From Chitinophagaceae bacterium (lineage in GTDB: Bacteria; Bacteroidota; Bacteroidia; Chitinophagales; Chitinophagaceae), in contig CANJQU010000001.1 of the NCBI GenBank assembly GCA_947476485.1, positions 27,635 to 91,634 on the forward strand: a stretch of DNA of 64,000 nucleotides. Reading direction: 5' to 3'. The notes under the pieces were generated by a model, which worked only from the letters and a program-made list of their open reading frames with translations, was not told the origin of the DNA and did not search any database. Below, one piece after another: positions 17,744 to 27,241 of this stretch. Made by a program: the position numbers and the translations under genes. The first letter of the stretch is position 1. Each line of letters opens with the position of its first letter.

Positions 17744-18991
17744 ATGAACAGAGAAAAAGTAGACGTGCTTGTTATTGGCGCGGGCCCATCGGGAACTGTA
17801 GCAGCCTCGATCGTAAATAAAGCCGGGTATAAAGTGAAGATCGTGGAGAAACTGAAGTTTCCGCGTTTTGTGATAGGGGAGAGCCTGCTGCCACGTTGTA
17901 TGGAAGCGCTCACTGAAGCGGGATTTGTAGATGCGGTAAAGGCAAAAGGTTTCCAGGAGAAATTCGGGGCTAAGTTTGTGAAGAATGGCAAGATATGCGA
18001 CTATTCATTTGCCGACCAGTATACGCCGGGCTGGAACTGGACCTGGCAGGTGCCGAGGGCTGAGTTTGACAAGACCCTTGCGGATACTGTAGAACAAATG
18101 GGTGTGCCTGTTTCGTATGAGACAACGGTGACTGGTATTGTTTTTAATGGCTCTGATTCTGTAACAACGGTAGAAGATATAAACGGAAATAAAAGTGAGA
18201 TAGAGGCGCGGTTCATTATAGATGGCAGCGGTTATGGCAGGGTTATCCCAAAGCTGTTCAACCTTGACAAGCCATCGAACCTGGCTCCGCGTAAGGCGCT
18301 GTTCTCCCACATGGTGGATGTTAACCGATCGCAGGTAGATGAGCCTAACCGAATAACGATAGTGGTGCATCAGCCGGGAGTATGGATCTGGGTGATCCCT
18401 TTCTCCAGCGGTATCACCTCGCTGGGCTTTGTAGGCGATCCGGAATTTTTCAAAAAATTTGAAGGAGATAATGAAGCGCAGCTCAGGGCGTTGATCGCAT
18501 CAGAACAGTACCTGGCCGAAAGATTTAAAGGTGCTGAAATGGCCTTCTCTCCGAGAGTGCTGGAGTCGTGGTCTTCAACCACCGATAAGTTTTACGGCGA
18601 TGGCTTCGTGCTAACCGGCAATGTAACAGAGTTCCTTGATCCGATATTTTCTTCTGGTGTAACGTTGGCCACTGTATCCAGCCAACTGGCTGCGCACCTG
18701 GTAATCAGAAAGCTGAAAGGTGAGGCAATAGACTGGGATAAGGAATACACGGAGCAAATGATGCAGGGGATAAACACCTTCCGCTCATACGTTATGGCCT
18801 GGTACGAGGGTACACTTGATACGATCTTCTTTGCCGATAAACCAGACCAGGCGATCAAGAATAAGATATGCTCAGTGCTTGCCGGATATGTATGGGATAC
18901 GACAAATCCATACGTGAAGGATCATGCTACCGCATTGACGAAGCTCGCCCGCTTAATTGAGCTCGAAAAGAAATTCAGCACGCAACCATAA
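17744..18991 (+). CDS. NAD(P)/FAD-dependent oxidoreductase, flavin-dependent halogenase-like
   Basis: VIGAGPSGTVAASIVNKAG, PRFVIGESLLPRCMEALTEAGF, and GVWIWVIPF (WxWxIP). Confidence 0.82.
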   Translation: MNREKVDVLVIGAGPSGTVAASIVNKAGYKVKIVEKLKFPRFVIGESLLPRCMEALTEAGFVDAVKAKGFQEKFGAKFVKNGKICDYSFADQYTPGWNWTWQVPRAEFDKTLADTVEQMGVPVSYETTVTGIVFNGSDSVTTVEDINGNKSEIEARFIIDGSGYGRVIPKLFNLDKPSNLAPRKALFSHMVDVNRSQVDEPNRITIVVHQPGVWIWVIPFSSGITSLGFVGDPEFFKKFEGDNEAQLRALIASEQYLAERFKGAEMAFSPRVLESWSSTTDKFYGDGFVLTGNVTEFLDPIFSSGVTLATVSSQLAAHLVIRKLKGEAIDWDKEYTEQMMQGINTFRSYVMAWYEGTLDTIFFADKPDQAIKNKICSVLAGYVWDTTNPYVKDHATALTKLARLIELEKKFSTQP

Positions 18992-19004
18992 AATAGTTCA
19001 GGAA

Positions 19005-20354
19005 CTAGTAATCAAACGCCACACCAGTATAATTGTGTGGCGTTATTGCTTTTAGTTCTTTCTTTACTTTTGCGTTTACCTTTAGGGTGTCGATAAATTC
19101 GTGAATATCCAGCTTAGTGATGCTGGCCTTACCACGTGTAAGGGCTTTGAGGGCCTCATATGGCTGAGGGTAGTTTTCACGCCTTAATACGGTTTGTATT
19201 GCCTCGGCAACTACCGGCCAGTTACGGTCCAGGTCTTCGTGCATTTTTTCTTTGTTCAATACGAGTTTGCCGATGCCTTTTTCCAGTGAGCGCAGGGCCA
19301 GGTAACTATGGCTCAGCGGTACGCCGATGTTGCGCAGTACGGTGCTGTCTGTGAGATCGCGCTGTAAGCGGCTGATGGGGAGCTTAGCACTCAGGTGCTC
19401 GTAAAGTGCATTAGCGATGCCGAGGTTGCCCTCTGCATTTTCGAAATCTATAGGGTTCACTTTGTGCGGCATGGCGCTGCTACCCACTTCTCCGGCCTTT
19501 ACCTTCTGTCTGAAGTACTCCATGGATATATACTGCCACACATCGCGGCAGAGGTCTATGAGTATGGTGTTGATGCGTTTAAGTGTGTCGAACTGGGCAG
19601 CTATATTGTCGTAATGCTCTATCTGGGTAGTGTATTGCATACGCTCCAAGCCCAGCTTCTTCTCCACAAAATCATTACCGAACTGTACCCAGTTGATATG
19701 CGGGAATGCTACATGGTGGGCATTAAAGTTGCCCGTGGCACCGCCAAACTTAGCGGCAAAGGGTATGTTTAATAGTTGGTCTATTTGTCCTTCCAGTCGC
19801 TCTACGAATACCATTATTTCTTTACCAAGCATGGTGGGCGATGCTGGCTGGCCATGTGTGCGGGCCAGCATGGGCACATCCTTCCATTCCTGCGCCATGT
19901 GATAAAGCGCAAGGTGGGTATTCAGCAGCAGCGGAAGGTATTGCTCCTCAAGAGCATCCTTCCAGAGCATAGGTACTGAGGTGTTGTTTATATCCTGCGA
20001 GGTGAGCCCGAAGTGTACCCATTCAACGCTGTCGCCGGCGCCAAGGGCTTTTAGTTTGTCTTTCAGGAAGTATTCAACTGCTTTTACATCGTGGTTGGTA
20101 GTGCGCTCGGTAGTCTTTATCTCCATGGCATCAGCCTCGGTGAAGTTCTCATAGATCGCGCGGAGCTTAGCAGCCTTTATACCGGCCGGCAGCTTTATCA
20201 CTTTTTTTTCAGCCAGGAACAGGAAGTACTCTACCTCTACTTTTACACGATAGCGGATAAGACCATATTCTGAAAAATAAGGGGCCAGTGAAGCAAGCTG
20301 TGAGCGATAACGCCCGTCTATAGGGCTAATGGCTGTTAAAGCGGTAAGTTCCAT
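19005..20354 (-). CDS. purB: Adenylosuccinate lyase
   Basis: SPIDGRYRSQLASLAPYFSEYGLI, TTNHDVKAVEYFLK, GSSAMPHKVNPIDFENAEGN. Confidence 0.95.
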   Translation of the reverse strand: MELTALTAISPIDGRYRSQLASLAPYFSEYGLIRYRVKVEVEYFLFLAEKKVIKLPAGIKAAKLRAIYENFTEADAMEIKTTERTTNHDVKAVEYFLKDKLKALGAGDSVEWVHFGLTSQDINNTSVPMLWKDALEEQYLPLLLNTHLALYHMAQEWKDVPMLARTHGQPASPTMLGKEIMVFVERLEGQIDQLLNIPFAAKFGGATGNFNAHHVAFPHINWVQFGNDFVEKKLGLERMQYTTQIEHYDNIAAQFDTLKRINTILIDLCRDVWQYISMEYFRQKVKAGEVGSSAMPHKVNPIDFENAEGNLGIANALYEHLSAKLPISRLQRDLTDSTVLRNIGVPLSHSYLALRSLEKGIGKLVLNKEKMHEDLDRNWPVVAEAIQTVLRRENYPQPYEALKALTRGKASITKLDIHEFIDTLKVNAKVKKELKAITPHNYTGVAFDY

Positions 20355-20386
20355 GCCGCAAAGATATAATAAACCTGAAACCTTCT

Positions 20387-21460
20387 TTATTTGCCGTACT
20401 TACTTTTCATTTCATCATAAAGTACATCAAATCCTTCGCTCGCAGCATCGGTCTGTGCATTTGAGAATAATATGAAGGCGCGATCAAGACCGGGATAAAC
20501 ATAGACGCTTGTGAGAAATGTGCCGGGATTGCCGGTATTGTGCGAGAAATTTTGCCCCTGTTCATCTTTATGCCAAAACCAGCCAACTGAAAATCGTTTG
20601 AGACCGAAGTGAAGGAAATGAAATTCTTCCCTGGTTAGTAGCTCTGACCTGCCGGCAAGGCCGCTGAGTTCGAGCTGTATGAACTTTATATAGTCTGGCA
20701 GGCTAACACATATGTTGCCGGCTGGCAACAGCCAATTGAGCTTATAGTTATCTCCGGGAGGTTCGGGAACAAGGGCGGCATTGTGGCCCCAAGGCTGGTT
20801 GATGTCAGTGTTGTTTGGCTGGCCGAAATGGAAATTGATGCCGAGCTTAGTCCCGAGTTCTGTTACCAGTTGCCTGTATGTCTTTCCGGATGCCTTCTCT
20901 AACATTAAACCAGCGGCGATGTAGCCCAGGTTTGAAAAGTGGATGGAATCCTTAGCATTAACCGGCTTGCTTTGGAAGAACCATTTTGCAAACTGGTATA
21001 GTTGCTCATCCTCGTTTCCGGTGAACTGTCCTTTTACAGGAGTGTCATTGGTATAGGTGTAGGCAAATAACCGGCTGCGGAAAGTCAGTAGATTCAATAG
21101 TGTGAGATCGTGATATTCTTTCCTGCTTTTAGCTTTCAGTTCCGGGTAGAGATCGAAGAATTTGGTATCCCATTTTATCTTGCCTTGCTTCACAAGCAAT
21201 GCAGCTATGAAGCCGGTGATAGCTTTTGTATTAGACCCAATGCGGAACAGATCTGATGTCTCCGCCGGTGTGTTTGTGCCCCATTTTTTAGTCCCTGCTA
21301 CATCAATTTCGTATACGCTGTCTGCGGAGATAAGTGCATAGCCGAGTTCGGGTATTTTATATGCTCGCCTGATGCTGTCGGCAAAGTGTTTCAAGGGTTG
21401 GCTATGTGCCGGACCCGTATAAGTGAACAACAAACAAATTATTAATAACAAATGCTTCAT
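20387..21460 (-). CDS. Serine hydrolase (beta-lactamase/class C-like)
   Basis: LFRIGSNTKAITGFIAALLVKQGKI (SxxK) and HFSNLGYIAAGLMLEK (YxN-like). Confidence 0.87.
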   Translation of the reverse strand: MKHLLLIICLLFTYTGPAHSQPLKHFADSIRRAYKIPELGYALISADSVYEIDVAGTKKWGTNTPAETSDLFRIGSNTKAITGFIAALLVKQGKIKWDTKFFDLYPELKAKSRKEYHDLTLLNLLTFRSRLFAYTYTNDTPVKGQFTGNEDEQLYQFAKWFFQSKPVNAKDSIHFSNLGYIAAGLMLEKASGKTYRQLVTELGTKLGINFHFGQPNNTDINQPWGHNAALVPEPPGDNYKLNWLLPAGNICVSLPDYIKFIQLELSGLAGRSELLTREEFHFLHFGLKRFSVGWFWHKDEQGQNFSHNTGNPGTFLTSVYVYPGLDRAFILFSNAQTDAASEGFDVLYDEMKSKYGK

Positions 21461-22584
21461 CCGGTTATTTTCTTTCGTAGTAGGAGAAAAGGTTTTTCAA
21501 TGACCATGTGAAGTATTAAAGCCCCGGCTAGGGAGGCGAGAAAACAAATTACGAACATCAGGTTCCCGTTTGCGGCAATTCCATGTTTTGAAAATAGCTG
21601 CTGCGCAAGGTGTATCACGCCTTTGTGAACCAGGTAAGTGGCGAACGACCATGCAGCAAGCTTTTCCGTTATCAGCGATCTAAAGCGGTATAAAAAGCAT
21701 GACGGACTTATAGCCGCAATTACCAGTATACCATAACCAAGAGATACCAATGGAAAGCCAAAGATCGATGCCGCGTATGAATGTGAGTCCTCGCAGAGAA
21801 AGTATGCGCAGGTTAAAACGCCAAGGCTCACCAATACAAGCACATTGCCATATTGCGCAAGGCGGGTCATTACGGTCGGTAAGAACTGGAACAAGGCAGC
21901 GATCGTGACACCGGTCAATATGCCATCCAGCCGGCCCCATGTGGGGTAGTATATCCATTTGTACCAGGCTGCCGGGAAAATATCTTTGCCAGACAATGGC
22001 TCGACAAAGTGGTTCCAGCAGAAAATTCTTGCTGCAAAGCCGAAGATGAATAAACCCGCTATCAGGAATGCGCCCTTTCTGCCGAATTTGAAATAAGTAA
22101 GTGCAATGAGGGTTAGCGGAAACAATAGATAAAACTGTTCTTCAATGCACAGCGACCATGCATGCGAAAATGTGCGGGTTTTCGAAATGTCAAGCCCGAT
22201 GTTTTGTGTAAATGTCAGGAACTTCCATAGCGGGGGCAGCGCCTCCCACTCCCGGAAATAAGGGATGCAAAAGTAGATAGCCACAACAGTGAGATAGGCA
22301 GGTATTATTCTGAAGAAGCGACGGATAAAGAAGTCTTTAAAACTAATTTTCACGCCATGGGCTATTTTCAAAAACAGTTGTGAAGAGATCAGGTAGCCGC
22401 TGAGCACAAAGAATAAGTCAACGCCTGTCCATCCGAATTTCCCGACGGGAATGATCCAGTCCGGGTGCTCGAAGAGGCGGTAGTGGAAAAGCAGAACCAG
22501 CACGATGGCCAATGCCCGCAGATGGTCCAGTCCGGCAAGTTTTTTATCAACAGAGTTTATTGGGTTGGCTGGCGAAAGAGGCAT
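21457..22584 (-). CDS. Acyltransferase 3 (OafA/WecH-like) family protein
   Basis: LDHLRALAIVLVLLFHYRLFEHP, WTGVDLFFVLSGYLISSQLF, RFFRIIPAYL, HAWSLCIEEQFYLLFPL. Confidence 0.92.
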   Translation of the reverse strand: MPLSPANPINSVDKKLAGLDHLRALAIVLVLLFHYRLFEHPDWIIPVGKFGWTGVDLFFVLSGYLISSQLFLKIAHGVKISFKDFFIRRFFRIIPAYLTVVAIYFCIPYFREWEALPPLWKFLTFTQNIGLDISKTRTFSHAWSLCIEEQFYLLFPLTLIALTYFKFGRKGAFLIAGLFIFGFAARIFCWNHFVEPLSGKDIFPAAWYKWIYYPTWGRLDGILTGVTIAALFQFLPTVMTRLAQYGNVLVLVSLGVLTCAYFLCEDSHSYAASIFGFPLVSLGYGILVIAAISPSCFLYRFRSLITEKLAAWSFATYLVHKGVIHLAQQLFSKHGIAANGNLMFVICFLASLAGALILHMVIEKPFLLLRKKITG

Positions 22585-22656
22585 AAAGTAGTAAAGCTAG
22601 TATCGTTGTTTTGTTCTTGTACGTCTTCGGCTTTATTATTTTCTATCTTTAGTTTA

Positions 22657-23136
22657 ATGAATGCTTCACAACTCCTGTTCCGTATCAGGGCTATGACCCT
22701 CCTGTTTGTTGTATCGCTGATATTGAGTGGTGCAACCGCCATACCCGTTTATTCAGAGATGAAATGGCTGATGGCGACTCATGTATTCAGCCAGGATACG
22801 GCCATAGGGGCATGGCTATGGAAGGTATGGCTTGGCGTGAAAGAAGTAAACGACAATAACCTCTTCTTATTCTATGGTTATGACTGGCTCGCATTCGGGC
22901 ATATAGTTATTGGTATGGCGTTCATAGGTCCCTATCGAGACCCCGTGCGCAACAAATGGGTGATAGAGTGGGGTATGCTGGCGTGTATTGCCGTCCTGCC
23001 GTTGGCGCTTATTATGGGGCCATCACGGGGAATACCTTGGTTTCACATACTGATCGATTGTTGTTTCGGCATCATTGGGATCATACCGCTTTATGTGGTA
23101 CGTCGGTGGATAAATCAGTTGGAAAAGATCCGTTGA
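22657..23136 (+). CDS. Hypothetical membrane protein
   Basis: 160 aa with about 4 predicted TM segments from Met at 22657; the track start lies inside the divergent gene. Confidence 0.7.
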   Translation: MNASQLLFRIRAMTLLFVVSLILSGATAIPVYSEMKWLMATHVFSQDTAIGAWLWKVWLGVKEVNDNNLFLFYGYDWLAFGHIVIGMAFIGPYRDPVRNKWVIEWGMLACIAVLPLALIMGPSRGIPWFHILIDCCFGIIGIIPLYVVRRWINQLEKIR

Positions 23137-23158
23137 TGTTTTTTTTATTCGGTATTGA

Positions 23159-23186
23159 GTAGAGACGCAATGCATTGCGTCTCTAC
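23159..23186. repeat. 28-bp perfect palindrome GTAGAGACGCAATGCATTGCGTCTCTAC (copy 2)
   Basis: Identical to 1616-1643. Confidence 0.9.
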
Positions 23187-23237
23187 AGGAAGGTTGCGTT
23201 TTACGTCATTATCCCAATTCAATGACAATAAATTCCC

Positions 23238-23260
23238 AACCCGCCTGCCGGCAGTTAGGT
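23238..23260. repeat. Imperfect inverted repeat AACCCGCCTGCCGGCAGTTAGGT
   Basis: Similar to the perfect hairpin at 26712-26735. Confidence 0.5.
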
Positions 23261-23271
23261 AGCTCCCCACA

Positions 23272-25275
23272 CTACTTCACCTTCACCTCCTCACCGCGCT
23301 GCTGTGCATTCATGGCCTGTACGGCCGTATTAATGCTTTGCTGGGCTATGATGTAGTTCGGCTTGAGTTTCAACGAGGTCTGCCACTGCTGAATGGCCTG
23401 TGGTATCTGCTTTCTCATATAGTAGCACACGCCAAGGTTGTAGTATATCTCTTCCAGCTTGGGATAGTTGGGATAATAGAGGTGTACTTTGTCCAGGTTC
23501 ATCTTGGCGCTGTCCGGCTCTTCGAGTTTCAGGTAGGCCACAAAGCGGTTCATATAGCCGGATACAAATGTATTATGAATGGTCACGGCTTTGTTGTAGT
23601 ACTCGAGGCCACGGTGCAACTCGTCTCTTTTTATCACTAGATTCTTTTCAGACTCAGCTTTGTTGATGAGCGAAGATGCCACGTTTGCATTCACCAGTAC
23701 ACTGTTTGGGGCTTCGACAATGTCGTGGTTAAACAATGTTTCGTCACTCTTCCAGTCCATGTTGCGGGTAATAGTCTTGAAGCCGCAGAGGCCGATGAGG
23801 GCCACCATTGCTACGGCCAGTATGGCTTTGCCGGTCATTGCCGGTTTTATCATGGCAGTTCCTTTGTAGAGGAGGTATGCCACCGCTATGCAGAAACCTA
23901 CCGATGAGTGAAAGATAAGACGTTCGCCCATTGTACCGCCGATATTGAAGAAGATGTTACAGATAATAAACAGGTTGAGCAGGTAGAAGGTGATTGCAAA
24001 GCACATAATGCGCACTGTTTCCATGCTCCACTTCTTCGCGGGTTCCCCGGCCTTTGGCGCTGAGCCGAACAGGCGTCCGAAGAAGGAGAATACCATACCT
24101 ATGAGGGTGCCGTGTATCAGCAGGGACAGCCATACCAGTGGATTTGAGAAGGTTTTATATGGTATAGTGTTATAAGAATAGTCGGCAGAAAGATGGTCGG
24201 GGAATATAAGCAGCTTCAAATAGTTGAGCGTAGTAGCTATCTGTGTTGCGAGCTTCTCGTTGGCATCAGCCACCTTTGCATAGGGGTTGTTCAGGATGTC
24301 GCTGTCTGAGTTTTCGCTCATTGGCGCCACTATCTGCAACCTCATGAAGATGTAGACCACCATGACCCCCATAAATGGCAATGAGGCTTTGATGCTATCC
24401 CAAACGGAGAACCTGTTGAACAGGAAGAATGAAAGGGGGAGCAATGCGATGAGTGTAATGGCGTACTCCTTGGCGAGGAACGCAAGGAAGTAGCTGATCA
24501 TTCCGCATACCAGCATCCACATTTTTTTGTGCTCCTGGTATTTAAACGCCAGTATGAATGTGAGGCAAATAAACAGCAGGGACATGATCTCATCACGGCT
24601 TTTCACGTTGGCCACTACTTCGGTATGAATAGGGTGTATCACAAACAGTATGGCTGCCAGTAATGCAAGTATATGGTTGTGCTTAAAGACTATGTACCTT
24701 AAAAAATAGAGCAGGGTGATGACGCATAGCGTAAACCAGATCACGTTGAAAAAGTGCCGGATGTGCATATGCTCAATAAACCGCCGCTCAAAAGGCGCTT
24801 TCATGTCGTAGCTGAAGCCGGGATTTATACCGTTCGGATGCGTTTTGAAGCTGTCCATCTTGTCCTTGGGAATAGCGCCGAAAAATTGCTGCTCTATGGC
24901 GAACGTAACAATGGACAAAGGCCTGTAACGGCCGCCGCTCAACTGGTTGGACGAATTGAACTGCTTGTAGTAACTATCAAAAGCATCTTTGCTGAGGATA
25001 TCCCAAATGCCAGCGAAACCTTCATAAACATACTCATTCTTTACGATCACTATTGTGTCATCAAGTGCGTATTCGTTTTTCGAGGTATTGATATAGAGCA
25101 CGAAGGAGAGAATACCTACGATCGCTGCCTGTATTCTGAATGTATAAAGCCATTCAGGCAGTAACGGGTCCTTTACTTCCGGCTCAGGCGCCATCGCTGC
25201 GTTGATAATATTTGCCTGCTTCTGTGACATTACCGGAGCGGGCCTTTTTATATTGTTATTTACTTTCTTAGCCAT
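23272..25275 (-). CDS. TPR-containing multi-pass membrane protein, TMTC/DUF1736-like glycosyltransferase fold
   Basis: FVLYINTSKNEYALDDTIVIVKNEYV, ALLAAILFVIHPIHTEVVANVKSRDEIMSLLF, C-terminal TPR (YNLGVCYYMRKQIPQAIQQWQTSLKLKPNY). Confidence 0.82.
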   Translation of the reverse strand: MAKKVNNNIKRPAPVMSQKQANIINAAMAPEPEVKDPLLPEWLYTFRIQAAIVGILSFVLYINTSKNEYALDDTIVIVKNEYVYEGFAGIWDILSKDAFDSYYKQFNSSNQLSGGRYRPLSIVTFAIEQQFFGAIPKDKMDSFKTHPNGINPGFSYDMKAPFERRFIEHMHIRHFFNVIWFTLCVITLLYFLRYIVFKHNHILALLAAILFVIHPIHTEVVANVKSRDEIMSLLFICLTFILAFKYQEHKKMWMLVCGMISYFLAFLAKEYAITLIALLPLSFFLFNRFSVWDSIKASLPFMGVMVVYIFMRLQIVAPMSENSDSDILNNPYAKVADANEKLATQIATTLNYLKLLIFPDHLSADYSYNTIPYKTFSNPLVWLSLLIHGTLIGMVFSFFGRLFGSAPKAGEPAKKWSMETVRIMCFAITFYLLNLFIICNIFFNIGGTMGERLIFHSSVGFCIAVAYLLYKGTAMIKPAMTGKAILAVAMVALIGLCGFKTITRNMDWKSDETLFNHDIVEAPNSVLVNANVASSLINKAESEKNLVIKRDELHRGLEYYNKAVTIHNTFVSGYMNRFVAYLKLEEPDSAKMNLDKVHLYYPNYPKLEEIYYNLGVCYYMRKQIPQAIQQWQTSLKLKPNYIIAQQSINTAVQAMNAQQRGEEVKVK

Positions 25276-25614
25276 TATTTGTGAGTGAAAGTCAAATATA
25301 AGGTAAGTTGGGAAAATAATGGAATAGAGTTAAATGCTTGTGTAATCCAAGTAAGCCAGTCAGTTGCACGCTTTTCACATTCATATAAAACCATGTTTCC
25401 AGTCTGGCGCGTGTATACTTTCTTTTGCTTGGTCAGAAGAATGTACTAGTGAAAAGACCACTTTTTCGAATCGCTCCGGGCAAAAAAAAAAGCACTACTA
25501 TGTGGTCGGTGGGGAATTCTATTTAGCACCGCAGCAGAGTATGCGGCACGATCGCGCTAAGAACATACGTCGAGGGTGTGGGTTTGTTGCTCGTTTTCCT
25601 TATTTTTTTGTTGC

Positions 25615-26616
25615 TCACTTCCTGTTCACTTTTTGTAGTTTGTTTATATCATTTTCTATTTCTTTCAGGCTTTGTTCGTGTGCTATTATATTTTGTTGCG
25701 CTTTATATTTGACCAATTCATCGTTTGATTTTTGCAATGCCATTTCGTGGCTTATTTTCCCTGCATGAGTGAGGAGTTCCCTGCCATTCAGTTGTAAAAT
25801 ACTATCAAGCCTGCTTATCCAGTCATTCATATACATTGGTGTGCGTTGCTGTGCCATAGTTTCTGCAAATGCCAGGTATTGCTCTACCAGTAGCCCTAAC
25901 AGTTTTATTTCGTCTTCATTGAGGTAGTTTTTAGCTATGGAAATATCTGATCTGGTGATTTTTTCGGGTAACTTCTTGTCACAGGATCGCATCCCGAGCA
26001 ATGGCAAAGAAGCATCAACTCTGCGATAAACCAGTTCAGCAGCAGTTTGGGAACTTATCGCCCAAAGCAATTTATTCTGAACCACTTTAAAAAACTCAAT
26101 CGTTTTTTCGTCTTTGGGGTCGTAATCAATACTGGTTGTATAGATGTCTTTTATTTTCTGATAAAAGAAACGTTCCGAAAGACGTATTTCACGAATGCGA
26201 CCCTGTAGTTCATCAAAGTAATTCATGGAATTACCTGATTTGAAACGGTCATCGTTTAAGGCGAATCCCTTAATGATATACTCTTTTAGTCTTTGGGTTG
26301 CCCAAATGCGGAACTGGGTTCCTTGCGGTGACTTTACCCTATAACCAACAGATATTATTACATCTAAGCCGTAATGATTAGTGTCATAAGTTTTTCCGTC
26401 TTCCGCAGTATGTCGGAAATTCCGACATACTAAATGTTCCTCCAATTCTCCTTCTTTGAATATATTTTGTATGTGTTCAGTTATGGTACTTCTCCCTTTG
26501 CCGAATAATTCAGCCATCTGATTTTGAGTAAGCCACACAGTTTCCTCCTCAAGCCTTACATCTATTTTGATGTTGCCTTCCTGATTTTGGTAGATAAGTA
26601 TTTCGCCTGTGTTCAT
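25615..26616 (-). CDS. RhuM family protein
   Basis: EETVWLTQNQMAELFGKGRSTITEHIQNIFKEGEL..., VISVGYRVKSPQGTQFRIWATQRLKEYIIKGFALNDDRFKSG. Confidence 0.88.
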   Translation of the reverse strand: MNTGEILIYQNQEGNIKIDVRLEEETVWLTQNQMAELFGKGRSTITEHIQNIFKEGELEEHLVCRNFRHTAEDGKTYDTNHYGLDVIISVGYRVKSPQGTQFRIWATQRLKEYIIKGFALNDDRFKSGNSMNYFDELQGRIREIRLSERFFYQKIKDIYTTSIDYDPKDEKTIEFFKVVQNKLLWAISSQTAAELVYRRVDASLPLLGMRSCDKKLPEKITRSDISIAKNYLNEDEIKLLGLLVEQYLAFAETMAQQRTPMYMNDWISRLDSILQLNGRELLTHAGKISHEMALQKSNDELVKYKAQQNIIAHEQSLKEIENDINKLQKVNRK

Positions 26617-26711
26617 GCTTCCGTTTTCGTAAGGGTTTTCACAAAGTTAGTGCCATACGTGATGTGTTGGTAAGAAAAAATCCGACAAATTGTCTGAATC
26701 GGAATTTGCTG

Positions 26712-26735
26712 AACCTGCCTGACGGCAGGCAGGTT
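26712..26735. repeat. Perfect hairpin AACCTGCCTG-ACGG-CAGGCAGGTT
   Basis: 10-bp perfect arms; weaker relative at 23238-23260. Confidence 0.7.
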
Positions 26736-27241
26736 TTAGAATTTGACGTGATACGTTTTAACCGCGATCGCAAATCCCTGGCCATGGCATTCGGATTGGA
26801 AATGGAACGGATAAAGGACTCAAAATCGCTTCTGCAATGAAGAGTGGATATTTGATGTAGCGCCTATTCTCATTGCTCTCGGTCATGCAGCCGCGGCCGG
26901 CAAGCAATGGCCTACCCAAAGCAAGGACTAACCAAACTTACGCCTGTGGCAAATAGAATACCACCATACAAGAAAAAACGTAAGTAGCAAGATCTGGCAA
27001 ACCTGTTTGGGAGTGTCACACGTTATATCCGCTACCCCCTGAAAACGCTTATAATTGAAATCTTCATTGCTATATCTAAAACGGGCAGCCATACCCATTT
27101 ACACGCAATAGGTTATGCTAAATGTCCAAAACACAATTTGAGTATTCCGTAAAGTAAAAGCGGAATTACAGCGATTGCGATACAAGCAACAACTATTGCC
27201 AAAATAAATTTGAGAATGAGTTTAAAGGTGTAAATAATAAG

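Noticed and set aside
25364-25768. 134-aa plus-strand ORF at the RhuM 3' end
   Set aside because: Low-complexity Phe/Ser/Cys-rich peptide partly antisense to rhuM.
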